Assembly (NCBI GenBank): GCA_947495035.1
Contig: CANLXI010000040.1
Coordinates: 1-51,772, forward strand
Direction: 5' to 3'
DNA from: an uncultured Granulosicoccus sp.
Lineage (GTDB): Bacteria > Pseudomonadota > Gammaproteobacteria > Granulosicoccales > Granulosicoccaceae
DNA length: 51,772 bases
Shown here: one piece after another, positions 17,244 through 25,255 of the stretch
How positions within the stretch are numbered: position 1 is the first letter of the stretch
How the letters are laid out: each line of letters starts with the position of its first letter
Program-made: the position numbers and the translations under genes
The notes under the pieces: generated by a model
What the model saw: only the letters and a program-made list of their open reading frames with translations
Told to the model about the DNA's origin: nothing
The model's database searches: none

Positions 17244-17837
17244 CTAGTGCTTGACTGCGGCCATTCGTTCTTCAAGTGTCGGACCTTGCGGAACAAAGGT
17301 GATGTCGGAGAACCCGCGATCCACGTAGCCGGCATATTCAATGGAAGAACCCTGGTAACCGAATTTCGACCACACATCCGGATTGTTGTAGATGCCGAAA
17401 TAGGCAGCCCAGCGAATGCTCTGGAAAAATGCATCGTTCTGAAACTGGCGAAGGATGCCTTCGCGTGCATCTGCATTGTCGATATCCAGATACCCTGCGC
17501 CAAACAGCGCTCTAGCCTGGGCGTCAATCTGGCCGACTCCCGTACGCAGTTGTTCGGCGTTGGCAGCGTCGTCATCGGCACCAGCGATGATGCTGCTTGT
17601 CACTGCCTGATAGACGTCAATGGGAACCAGTTCCGGGTGCGGATAGATGTCCTGCGTCATGCGCAGGATCAAGGCCGTCTCATCGGCGTTCAATGCTGAG
17701 GCAAATGCCGGTTTTACACCACTGAGCAAGGCACTTGTGGTGACTCCTGCCATCGCTGCGGTCATCAGAAACGTTCTGCGGTTGATGTCCGGCAGGTCTT
17801 GACTCGGTGGTGAATACTTGTGAAATCTTATCGTCAT
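17244..17837 (-). CDS. Gluconate 2-dehydrogenase subunit 3-like Tat protein
   Basis: This 197-residue protein has a twin-arginine signal, NRRTFLMTAAMAGV at about residues 19-32, and an AFA cleavage region. The mature part resembles gluconate 2-dehydrogenase subunit 3 family proteins (DETALILRMTQDIYPHPEL, FQNDAFFQSIRW). In known complexes this small subunit carries the large FAD subunit through the Tat pathway and helps it attach to the membrane. Its 12-base spacing from the GMC gene supports a two-subunit complex. The ATG at 17835-17837 follows a weak GAAGAG. Confidence 0.85.
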   Translation of the reverse strand: MTIRFHKYSPPSQDLPDINRRTFLMTAAMAGVTTSALLSGVKPAFASALNADETALILRMTQDIYPHPELVPIDVYQAVTSSIIAGADDDAANAEQLRTGVGQIDAQARALFGAGYLDIDNADAREGILRQFQNDAFFQSIRWAAYFGIYNNPDVWSKFGYQGSSIEYAGYVDRGFSDITFVPQGPTLEERMAAVKH

Positions 17838-17838
17838 G

Positions 17839-18225
17839 AACTCTTCTCTTGTTGAAGTGGCGGGACAAACGGCGTATCCCCTCGAAAACACCGCGGATGT
17901 AGCGCGAGGCTCTGTCCAACTCCCTTCGATTCAGTGCGTATCGATCAACATCGTTGCAGTGAAAACCATGTAAAGCGATTAAAGTCTGTTGAGCGTTTGA
18001 TGTAAGCGGGATTCCGTCCAGTGAGTGATTCACAGGTGAATGGGTTGCATTATTGGAACGCTGGACAACAACTTCAGTCACCGGTGCAAGGTAACGATCG
18101 GTAAAGGCTTGCCCAAAAGAGGGTTTGTCTACCCGCGACATGAATCGTCGCCATGGTCTCATTCGACGCATGTTCCTGATCCCGTTGCCATGCATGCGAT
18201 GTTGTGCAATGCGCAGTAATGACAT
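17839..18225 (-). CDS. Possible small leader protein, unrecognised
   Basis: An open frame starts at the ATG 18223-18225 with a near-perfect AAGGAGG six bases upstream, the strongest ribosome binding site in the area. Its first 30 residues are Arg/Met-rich with no recognised domain. The full frame continues to 17680, overlapping the start of the subunit 3 gene by about 158 bases in another frame, which is uncommon for a real protein. I give only the non-overlapping part. It may be a short regulatory leader or simply a coincidence. Confidence 0.2.
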
Positions 18226-18343
18226 GAGTTCCTCCTTTCAGCGATGGCATTCTCGGGCCGCCTGCTATGTTGGAAGAAACGTTACGGGGAAAATCCTGAT
18301 TGAACAATACTGCGATGCTGTAGTACAGCCATGAAGTCATAAA

Positions 18344-18372
18344 GTGTCTCAGTGTGAGACAGTTTGAGACAC
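18344..18372. promoter_or_regulatory. Inverted repeat, candidate operator for the GMC operon
   Basis: GTGTCTCA (18344-18351) and TGAGACAC (18365-18372) are perfect inverted repeats, and a third half-site TGAGAC lies between them at 18355-18360. The site is about 120 bases upstream of the strong ribosome binding site at 18225 and in the promoter zone of the minus-strand dehydrogenase group. The rest of 18226-18582 shows no gene I can support. The binding protein is unknown. Confidence 0.5.
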
Positions 18373-18582
18373 TCGGGTCTTCCCGATTGGCGTGAAAGCG
18401 CGCGTTTCACTGCATTTTTTCGGGCGAGGTGAAAAGCTTTTCGAGAAAATGAGAACACTGACTCGGGTTCAAGGTGAAGGCCGGTTCTTTTAGAGGGTGA
18501 ATGATTGTTCCGGTTTTTCGGCGCCGATGTTCACGCCTATCGAAGCTCTCAGGCGAGCATTGAGCTTGCCGGGACAAGCCAA

Positions 18583-18720
18583 GAGCAAGAGCAAGGGCAA
18601 GGGCAAGGGCAAGGGCAAGAGCAAGAGCAAGGGCAAGAGCAAGAGCAAGAGCAAGAGCAAGGGCAAGAGCAAGGGCAAGAGCAAGGGCAAGAGCAAGGGC
18701 AAGAGCAAGAGCAAGGGCAA
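18583..18720 (+). repeat. Hexanucleotide tandem repeat, 23 units
   Basis: Twenty-three consecutive 6-base units are either GAGCAA or GGGCAA, mixed in an irregular order. All six frames stay open, giving (Lys-Ser/Gly), (Gln-Glu/Gly) or Ala-Leu type repeat peptides. Several long open frames cross it, including one on the plus strand from 18497 and one on the minus strand from 18775. None has a recognisable domain or a clear ribosome binding site, so I list the repeat and not a gene. Confidence 0.95.
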
Positions 18721-19037
18721 ACAGTTGCCAGGGTAGGCTGGCACGCGGGTGCCCTCGCACGGTTTCCAATGACAAACAGCCATACTGTGATCGGCATGCG
18801 CGCTGTCGAGGATAACTGGATCCTGAGTCCGCCGGTTCAACAAGTCAATCATGGATAAGCTTCAGAGACTGGCTGAAGGCCTCTTGTCGAGCAATGCGCC
18901 GCGGCTGATGCCAGATGACAGTAATACAAGGTGTGTAGCGGATTATCTCCGGCGTCTGTCGCAATGTGCTCAGGGCCAAACTGTACGGGGTCGGTTCGCC
19001 CGCATGACAGTCTCGGGCAAACCAACCCCTGCCGCAA
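18721..19037. other. Intergenic spacer
   Basis: About 317 bases between the hexanucleotide repeat and the 3' end of the sulfatase gene. Short frames exist on both strands (for example from 18851), but none has a domain, a ribosome binding site or conserved-looking composition. I see no terminator with a clear U-tract. Confidence 0.4.
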
Positions 19038-20462
19038 TCAAAGTTGCGCGGGATAGGGTCGCTGCCAGTAGCGATCATGAAAAACGCCGTCGGCGGGCGA
19101 TTTTGCGTCAGGCACGTTCTTGTCGGCGTGTCCGGCGGCCATGCCCTCGAGCAGACTGCGCGTCAATTCGGTATCTAGCCGCTGGCGAACATCTGCGTGC
19201 TGATCGATGACATTGCACTGCTCCTGTGGGTCGGCCTGTAGATCGAACAGTGCTTCGCAGCCATTGGCATAGCGCACCAGTTTCCAGCGCGGGTCTCGCA
19301 GCATGACGCCGCCGGTGGTCATCCCGGCGATGCAGCGCTCAGGATCAGGCTCCGACAGTTTACGGCCCTGCGCCTGTCTTTGTGGGGCGGCCCCGGACCA
19401 ATCGAGAAAGCTGGGAAACAGGTCCAGCAGCGAGGCGGGTGCAGTTTCTACCCTGGTTTGCGGTGCCCGATAATCCGAGACGATCAGCGGAACTCTAACA
19501 CTGGGTTCGTGGAAAAAACCCTTCCCCATCAAACCGAAGTCGCCGAGGTAATCGCCGTGATCCGAGGCAAAGACGATGATGGTGTTGTCGAGCCGACCTG
19601 TCTGGCGCAGCGTGTCGACCAGCATCGCCACATCTTCGTCCAGTCGCTCTACCGAGGCGGCGTAGTGATGGCGAATGGCGCGAATCTGCATTGCCGACAG
19701 CTCGGTGTAGTCCAGATCGGCCCAGTCTCGGCGATAGCCGGCAATGTGGTGCGGCAAATGCGTCTCGCTTTCCCTCGTGCGGGGGCAGGCCTGCGGTATC
19801 GTGGCAGGGTCGATGCGCTCCAGTGCCTCCGTCGGCGGATCGTAGGGGCAATGCGGACCGGGAAAGCCCACCATCATGGCGAAGGGCTGGTTGGCCGGCA
19901 AGCTTCGCAGGTGCTCCGCCGCTCGGTGTGCGACCCAGCGGTCCGGTTGCAGATGATCGGGCAGTGGGTTGATGCAGGCCCCCTTGTTCTCGTAATAACC
20001 CTGCATCTGATTGCCATGGCGTTTCTCTTCCCCTTCGGCGAGCAGTGCGAGGTGGTAGTCATCGCGCACGTGGATGTGTCGTTTGTCCTCGGCAATGGTG
20101 CGGTGTTGAAAGCCTTCCGAGAGATCCCAGGGATAGAAGTGCATCTTGCCGATCGCCGCCGTGTGATAGCTCTGCTGCGACAGGATTTCCGGCCAGGTGC
20201 GAATACCCATCTGGCGGCGGTCAGGGCGCAGCCAGCACAGATTGTGGGTGATGCCGGAACTGTGAGCGTGCTGGCCGGTCAGCATCGAGGCTCTGGCCGG
20301 TACGCAGATGGGTGATGGTGAGATGGCTGTTTCCCAGCGTGTACCGCGTGCTGCCAGCGCATCGATCGCCGGTGTTTGCAGGAAGTTTGCGCCATAGCAA
20401 CCAAGGAAGTCCGGGCGCAGCTGGTCGGGGAGAAGGAACAGGATATCGGGTCGTTTGCTCAT
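19038..20462 (-). CDS. Type I sulfatase
   Basis: This 474-residue enzyme removes sulfate esters. The N-terminus ILFLLPDQLRPDFLGCYG supplies metal-binding aspartate D13. The signature C-V-P-A-R-A-S-M-L-T-G begins at C53, the cysteine converted to formylglycine by a maturase encoded elsewhere. FASDHGDYLGDFGLMGKG supplies further metal ligands. There is no signal peptide, so it probably works in the cytoplasm on imported substrate. The ATG overlaps the stop of the DMT transporter gene by four bases, showing coupling. The neighbouring sugar operon suggests the substrate is a sulfated sugar. Choline-sulfatase-like activity is an alternative. Confidence 0.9.
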   Translation of the reverse strand: MSKRPDILFLLPDQLRPDFLGCYGANFLQTPAIDALAARGTRWETAISPSPICVPARASMLTGQHAHSSGITHNLCWLRPDRRQMGIRTWPEILSQQSYHTAAIGKMHFYPWDLSEGFQHRTIAEDKRHIHVRDDYHLALLAEGEEKRHGNQMQGYYENKGACINPLPDHLQPDRWVAHRAAEHLRSLPANQPFAMMVGFPGPHCPYDPPTEALERIDPATIPQACPRTRESETHLPHHIAGYRRDWADLDYTELSAMQIRAIRHHYAASVERLDEDVAMLVDTLRQTGRLDNTIIVFASDHGDYLGDFGLMGKGFFHEPSVRVPLIVSDYRAPQTRVETAPASLLDLFPSFLDWSGAAPQRQAQGRKLSEPDPERCIAGMTTGGVMLRDPRWKLVRYANGCEALFDLQADPQEQCNVIDQHADVRQRLDTELTRSLLEGMAAGHADKNVPDAKSPADGVFHDRYWQRPYPAQL

Positions 20463-21328
20463 GGGGCGACTTCCGGTGCTTTTGGTGAATCGGTTTGCAG
20501 TTGAATGATTCCGGCGCTCAGGATCAGGGCGATGCCGCAAACCCCTGCCAGGTCGGGTAGGTAGTCCCAGAGCAGTGCATCGAAAATCAGGGACCACAGG
20601 ATGCTGGAATAACGCAGCGGTGCTATCCGGGAAAGTTCGGTGCGGCGCAGGGCGATGATGATCAGTACGTTGGCGGCCACAAAGCCCAGGGCGGCAATGG
20701 TGATCAGCACTACATGCATTGCCTCCGGGCAGATCCAGGGCTGATCGGAAGACAGGACTGCAGCAGTGACACCGACCATGATCAAGGACAATTGCGACAG
20801 GCGTAGGGTGTCGGTGTGCGCCGGCAGCTTTCTCGTAAGCAGATCGCGACACGCATAGGCGAGGGTGGAGATCAGAGCCAGTGCCACGCCGTATGGCGAG
20901 AATGCCAGCTCGGGCTGAATGACCAGCAGCGTTCCGGTGCCGGCGAGCAGCAGTGCCAGCCAGTTACCCGCTTGCAAGCGTTCCTTGAGCACGACACCCG
21001 ACAGGATCACCGATAGCACGGGTAACGTGGCATGGATGCTGGCCAGCATGGACAGGGGAATTTCGAAGATCGCCAGCGAGAAAGTCAGCGCTGCCAGAGC
21101 ATCCAGAGTGGCGCGCAGGATACCGGGCAGCCCTGTGATGCGCGGCGTCTTGCGCGGTCGTGCCATGGCTATGCCGGTGATAACGAGAAATGCCAGGGCC
21201 GAACGCAGGGCGATGGCTTCACCGGCCGGCATCGTGTGAATGCGCTTCAGTGCAACGCCAGAGGCCACACCGCCGAACAGGGCGACGAGTGCGAGCAGCC
21301 GACCATCTAGCAGGCTCAATCGTGACAT
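20459..21328 (-). CDS. DMT-superfamily (EamA) transporter
   Basis: The 289-residue product is almost entirely hydrophobic, with about ten predicted membrane helices in two EamA repeats. The family phrase PLRYSSILWSLIFDALLW lies near residue 235. EamA proteins export or import small metabolites. The start at 21326-21328 lies 13 bases inside the end of the VOC gene, so the two are translationally coupled; an in-frame ATG at 21379 lies deeper in that gene. Because it sits between a sulfatase and a VOC enzyme, the cargo may be related to the sulfated substrate or its products, but this is inference. Confidence 0.85.
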   Translation of the reverse strand: MSRLSLLDGRLLALVALFGGVASGVALKRIHTMPAGEAIALRSALAFLVITGIAMARPRKTPRITGLPGILRATLDALAALTFSLAIFEIPLSMLASIHATLPVLSVILSGVVLKERLQAGNWLALLLAGTGTLLVIQPELAFSPYGVALALISTLAYACRDLLTRKLPAHTDTLRLSQLSLIMVGVTAAVLSSDQPWICPEAMHVVLITIAALGFVAANVLIIIALRRTELSRIAPLRYSSILWSLIFDALLWDYLPDLAGVCGIALILSAGIIQLQTDSPKAPEVAP

Positions 21329-21741
21329 GGGCTCGTCACCTCGACGCGATTGCCGGCAGGATCTTCGAAGAAGGTCCACAGCACACCGGATACGCCCCGC
21401 TGCACGGGGTGCAGCGGCTGGAGGCCCTGAGCATCCAGGTGCTGCAGCAGCGCATCAAGGTCCGCAGTATGCAGTCCGAAATGCCCCGGTGCCATTGCAT
21501 CCTGATCGGCCAGCAGTTCGACAAAGAACTCACCTCGCCGCATCTGCTGCAAGGTGATCTGTCCCGCTGCGTCGCGTTTTGCGAAGTCGGGTCTGAATCC
21601 GAAGGCGGCGTAGAAGGCCATGCTGCGTTCGGGGTCCGGTGCCGCGATGGCCACATGGTTCAGTGACAGCTCGGGACACGCCGTACGCGAGGTGCTGATG
21701 ACACTGGCCTTGCGGGTTTCAGTGGAGGAATTGCGCTGCAC
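21316..21741 (-). CDS. VOC-family (glyoxalase/dioxygenase-like) protein
   Basis: This 141-residue protein has a single VOC module pair: SLNHVAIAAPDPERSMAFYAA in the first half and PGHFGLHTADLDALLQHL in the second. It ends with FFEDPAGNRVEVTS. His and Glu residues in these strands (NHVAI, GHFGL, NRVEV) fit the usual metal site. It is the first gene of a minus-strand trio with the DMT transporter and sulfatase, divergent from the aldolase gene at 21840. It could isomerise or cleave an intermediate of the same pathway. Confidence 0.8.
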   Translation of the reverse strand: MQRNSSTETRKASVISTSRTACPELSLNHVAIAAPDPERSMAFYAAFGFRPDFAKRDAAGQITLQQMRRGEFFVELLADQDAMAPGHFGLHTADLDALLQHLDAQGLQPLHPVQRGVSGVLWTFFEDPAGNRVEVTSPCHD

Positions 21742-21758
21742 GTCGGATCTGCCCCTTG

Positions 21759-21811
21759 ACTGAAATCAGTTGACAGCTTAATCTCTCACCGACTATATTT
21801 CAAATATGAAA
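21759..21811 (+). promoter_or_regulatory. Promoter and palindromic operators for the sugar operon
   Basis: TTGACA (21770-21775) and TATATT (21794-21799), 18 bases apart, form a good sigma-70 promoter facing the aldolase gene. The palindrome TTTCA-AATA-TGAAA (21798-21811) overlaps the -10 and start region. It resembles the TGAAA/TTTCA-type operators of several IclR-family regulators. A second perfect palindrome, ACTGAAATCAGT (21759-21770), abuts the -35. The region also has to serve the divergent VOC-DMT-sulfatase genes. The IclR domain encoded at 28184 is the natural candidate to bind here. Confidence 0.6.
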
Positions 21812-21839
21812 CAGCAGTTGCAATTATTGGGAATGGATA

Positions 21840-22745
21840 ATGACTAAACCGTTGACAGGTGTTTTGCCGATCGTTCCGACTCCTTTCGGGCATGACGGTC
21901 TGATTGATGAGCTGTCACTCAAGCGGGTGGTCACACACGCTATCGAGGCAGGTGCCTCGGCGCTGGTCTATCCCGGTGTGGCCAGTGAGGATCTGTTTCT
22001 GAGCGCCGAAGAGCGCCGAACTTGTCTGGCACTGGTCACCCGTCTGGTGGCGAACCGCGTCCCAGTGATTGCGGGAGTGAACTCGGCGGATCCGGCGGAG
22101 ATGGTCGAGATCACGCGTATGGCGGTGTCGCAGGGTGCCGATGGCATTATGGCCATGGCTGTGCCGGGGATGGAGGATCAGGTCGGTGCCTGGTTTGCGC
22201 GCATTGCCGCGGCCTTGGGCCCGGAGCGCCCCATCATTCTCCAGAATCTTTTCAAACCGCGTGGCGCCGATCTGGATGCCGATGACATGCTGGCTCTGGC
22301 GTCCGAGATTCCGGCCATCCGCTATGTCAAGGAGGAAGGCATACCCTCCGGTCCCAAGGTGTCGCGACTGGTCGCCGGTTGCGGGCCGGATCTGGACGGC
22401 GTGATCGGAGGAGGTGGTGCGCGCTACCTCCTCGAGGAGCTGGACAGAGGGGCTGTGGCCACGATGCCGGCCATCGAACTGTTGGAACTGCACGTGGCCC
22501 TGTACCGTGCTTATGTGGCTCACGATCGCGCCGAGGTACTGAGACTCTACGAGCGCAGTCTGCCACTGCTATTGATTCAGGCACCGTACCGAATGCGTCT
22601 GACGAAGCTGATCCTGAAGAGCCGCGGACTGATTGATTGTGACGATGTGCGCGAACCATTACCGGAAATGGATGAAGAGCTGAAGAAGATCGCACTGGAA
22701 CTCTACGAGCGCGCCACACGGATGGTGGAGGCGGTCGATGTTTAA
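21840..22745 (+). CDS. DHDPS/NAL-family aldolase
   Basis: This 301-residue cytoplasmic TIM-barrel protein has the family start GVLPIVPTPF and the Schiff-base lysine in RYVKEE (K164). GVIGGGGARYLLEEL resembles the later glycine-rich loop of these aldolases. In dihydrodipicolinate synthase the partner tyrosine lies in a YN motif; here the matching strand reads IILQNLF, so Tyr is replaced by Gln, as in other subfamilies that are not lysine biosynthesis enzymes. The next gene, an enolase-superfamily dehydratase, overlaps it by eight bases. It probably cleaves a 2-keto-3-deoxy sugar acid, the last step of a non-phosphorylating pathway. Confidence 0.85.
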   Translation: MTKPLTGVLPIVPTPFGHDGLIDELSLKRVVTHAIEAGASALVYPGVASEDLFLSAEERRTCLALVTRLVANRVPVIAGVNSADPAEMVEITRMAVSQGADGIMAMAVPGMEDQVGAWFARIAAALGPERPIILQNLFKPRGADLDADDMLALASEIPAIRYVKEEGIPSGPKVSRLVAGCGPDLDGVIGGGGARYLLEELDRGAVATMPAIELLELHVALYRAYVAHDRAEVLRLYERSLPLLLIQAPYRMRLTKLILKSRGLIDCDDVREPLPEMDEELKKIALELYERATRMVEAVDV

Positions 22746-23910
22746 GAAAATCGAGCGTATCGAGATCTTTGTCTTCGAGCGAGCACGCAATGCCTCCTAT
22801 CTGGGTGATCTGGGTAACGGGGAATTTGCGTTGGGTGAACACCACATCGTGCGTCTGTTCAATGGCACGGTTTATCCACGCATGGACCGCTCGGTGGTGT
22901 TACGCCTCGTCGACAGTGATGGTGCTGAAGGCTGGGGAGAGACCTACGGGCTCGTGGCGCCTGGCATTGTGGCCGAACTGGTTCGGGATCTGCTCGGGCC
23001 CTATCTGAAGATGCTGGATCCGGCCCGCCCCGATGAAATCTGGGACAAGCTGTACGAGCTGCAGCGGGTGCGGGGGTATTGGGGCGGCTACCTGGCGGAT
23101 ACGCTGGCCGCCCTGGACATCGCCTTGTGGGATCTCTATGCGCGAAGCCGCGGCGAGAGTCTGCAGAGTGCTCTGGGTCATTCCGGAGCGGGTGAATTGC
23201 CGGCCTATGTGTCCGGTCTGCCTGAATCCACGAAAGCGGGACGTCTGGCGCTGGCCCGCGACTGGCAGGCCCGCGGTTTTGACAGGCTCAAGATTCCCGT
23301 CAGCCACACGGACAATGGCGATGTGGCCGCTGAATTCGACAGCTTGCGCACAGGGCTCGGCGAGCAGCAGCACATTGCTCTGGATCTGCATTGGACCTGT
23401 ACTGCCGATGAGGCGATCGCTCTGGCCGCAACCCTGACTCCCCACGACCCCTGGTTCATCGAAGCCCCGGTGGCTGCCGAGGACATCGATGCGCAGCTGG
23501 CCGTGGGGGAAGGCATCGCCTGTCCGCTGGCCCTGGGCGAGGAATGGCGCACGAGTTGGGACTATCGGCCAAGACGGCGTGCCGCGAAGATCGTACAGCC
23601 GGAAATGGGTCACACTGGCGTCACGCAATTCATGCGTATTGCCAGCATGGCCAGTGAGCAGGGTGCTGCCGTGATGCCTCATGCCACGATCGGTCTGGGT
23701 ATTTTCGCCAATGCCAGTTTTCGTGCCGCACTTGCAGTAGGGGCCGAAGCGCATGAATTCCAGCACACGATCTATCCGGCCAATGCCAGCCTGCTCGATG
23801 GTGCGGCCAGCTGTGAACAAGGTCGGTTCGCGATACCGGATACACCAGGTCATGGCGTCAGGCCGAACACTGATGGCATGGCCCATCTCACACCCATGAT
23901 GACACTGTAG
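22738..23910 (+). CDS. Enolase-superfamily sugar-acid dehydratase (mandelate racemase type)
   Basis: The 390-residue protein has an N-terminal capping domain and a C-terminal beta-barrel. Visible candidate catalytic residues are K185 in RLKIPV, metal ligands D216 in ALDLHW, E242 in WFIEAP and E268 or E269 in LALGEEW, and the general base H315 in VMPHAT. This pattern fits the mandelate racemase subgroup, which includes many sugar-acid dehydratases. It overlaps the aldolase gene by eight bases and precedes a sugar ABC importer, so it most likely dehydrates an aldonic acid to the 2-keto-3-deoxy acid used by the aldolase. The exact sugar is not readable from sequence. Confidence 0.9.
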   Translation: MFKKIERIEIFVFERARNASYLGDLGNGEFALGEHHIVRLFNGTVYPRMDRSVVLRLVDSDGAEGWGETYGLVAPGIVAELVRDLLGPYLKMLDPARPDEIWDKLYELQRVRGYWGGYLADTLAALDIALWDLYARSRGESLQSALGHSGAGELPAYVSGLPESTKAGRLALARDWQARGFDRLKIPVSHTDNGDVAAEFDSLRTGLGEQQHIALDLHWTCTADEAIALAATLTPHDPWFIEAPVAAEDIDAQLAVGEGIACPLALGEEWRTSWDYRPRRRAAKIVQPEMGHTGVTQFMRIASMASEQGAAVMPHATIGLGIFANASFRAALAVGAEAHEFQHTIYPANASLLDGAASCEQGRFAIPDTPGHGVRPNTDGMAHLTPMMTL

Positions 23911-23933
23911 AAATCACCACCGGAGGAAACCTG

Positions 23934-25196
23934 ATGAAAATACTGAAGAAAACGGCTATCAGCGCATTGCTGGCAGCCAGCACCGTGCTCAGCGCAGTGC
24001 CTGCGTCCGCCGAGACATTGAGCTTTGTCAGCTGGATGAAGGACGAACCGGGCTATGGCGATTGGTGGAACGAGATCATCGCCGAATTCGAGGAAACGCA
24101 CCCAGGCGTGACCATCAACATGTCGCGCGTGGCGCGTGCCGAATACGCCAACACCATGTTCACCATGTTTGCCGGTGGAAATCCGCCGGACATCGTTCAT
24201 CTTGCCGCGTTCGAGTTCCAGCCCTTTGCCAACGAAGGCTGGATGGAACCGCTGGACGAGCGCATTGCCGAAGAGGGGCTGGATCTGAGCAACTGGGCGG
24301 GCCAGTCTACCTGTGAATGGGACGGCGATACGGTCTGCCTCATGCTGCTCTATACCGGTTTTGTGCTGGCCTACAACGAGCAGATCTTTGCCGATGCGGA
24401 CATCCCCGTGCCCACGGACTGGGAAAGCTATCTGTACGCAGCACGTGAGCTGCGCAAGGATACCGACGGTGATGGCATTCTCGATCAGTACGGAACCGCG
24501 CTGCCCTTTGATGACCCTGCCAGCGTCATGCAAGAGGCTCAGAACCACGTGCTCGACACGGGCGGCGCCTGGACCACCGATGGCGAGCCTGACTTCGATC
24601 GACCGGAAGTGATTGAGGGCCTGGCGCGCTACAAGCAGCTGTTTACTGAAGGTCTGACACCGAAAGAGCTGAGCTCGGCCGATGTACGCCAGCTTCTTCT
24701 GGAAGGCCGCCTGGCCATGACGGTCGATGGTGGCTGGATCAACAACACGTTTCGCAGCGCCTCCCCCGAGGTTCAGCAGCATCTGAAAATCACCCAATCA
24801 CCTTTTTCACCACCACTGGGTGGCACATCGAATGTGCTTGGCATGCCATCGGACATCTCGGACGAGAAGAAGGACCTGGTCTGGGATTTCATCGCCTTGA
24901 CGGCCTCGGAAAAGTACCAGCAGCGATTCGCCGAATGGGCAAAAACGCCAGCACCACGGCCGGGACTCGACTACACGCAGCTGATGGCTGACAACCCGTC
25001 CTTCCAGGTTCTGGCCAAGGCGGCGGAGAATGCGGCTGCGGCCAATGTCGATCGATTGCCCAAGGGACTGGAACTGGAGAACAACGAGGTCGTCAAGGTC
25101 TTCTACAAGATCGCCCAGCAGATGATCCTGCAGGACCTTGACCCGGCCGATGCGGCCAAACAGCTGCAGGAGCAGGTGTCACGCATCAAGGACTGA
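23934..25196 (+). CDS. ABC sugar transporter, periplasmic substrate-binding protein
   Basis: This 420-residue protein has a clear Sec signal peptide (lysines at 2-6, hydrophobic core, ASA cleavage near residue 27). The mature part is a family 1 extracellular solute-binding protein: FVSWMKDEPGYGDWWNEII, FTMFAGGNPPDIVHLA, LAMTVDGGWINN and FIALTASEKYQQRFAEW. GGAGG lies eight bases before the ATG. The downstream permeases and ATPase complete a CUT1-type importer. The dehydratase and aldolase upstream suggest the ligand is a monosaccharide, sugar acid or small oligosaccharide. Confidence 0.92.
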   Translation: MKILKKTAISALLAASTVLSAVPASAETLSFVSWMKDEPGYGDWWNEIIAEFEETHPGVTINMSRVARAEYANTMFTMFAGGNPPDIVHLAAFEFQPFANEGWMEPLDERIAEEGLDLSNWAGQSTCEWDGDTVCLMLLYTGFVLAYNEQIFADADIPVPTDWESYLYAARELRKDTDGDGILDQYGTALPFDDPASVMQEAQNHVLDTGGAWTTDGEPDFDRPEVIEGLARYKQLFTEGLTPKELSSADVRQLLLEGRLAMTVDGGWINNTFRSASPEVQQHLKITQSPFSPPLGGTSNVLGMPSDISDEKKDLVWDFIALTASEKYQQRFAEWAKTPAPRPGLDYTQLMADNPSFQVLAKAAENAAAANVDRLPKGLELENNEVVKVFYKIAQQMILQDLDPADAAKQLQEQVSRIKD

Positions 25197-25212
25197 ATTC
25201 TCAGTCGAACCG

Positions 25213-25234
25213 GCCGGCTCATTCGGGAGCCGGC
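25213..25234 (+). promoter_or_regulatory. Intercistronic RNA hairpin
   Basis: GCCGGCTC (25213-25220) and GAGCCGGC (25227-25234) make a perfect eight-pair stem with a six-base loop, and no U-tract follows. It lies between the binding-protein gene and the first permease gene. In many ABC operons such stems protect the upstream mRNA from 3' exonucleases, giving more binding protein than permease. That role is inference here. Confidence 0.7.
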
Positions 25235-25255
25235 TGAACCAGGGTCAGAATACTC

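Noticed and set aside
18407..18858. Lys-Ser, Gln-Glu and Ala-Leu repeat proteins across the hexanucleotide tract
   Set aside because: All six frames are open only because of the repeat; none has a domain or clear translation start.
18851..19210. 119-codon plus-strand frame downstream of the hexanucleotide repeat
   Set aside because: Its second half is antisense to the sulfatase C-terminus, and no domain is visible.
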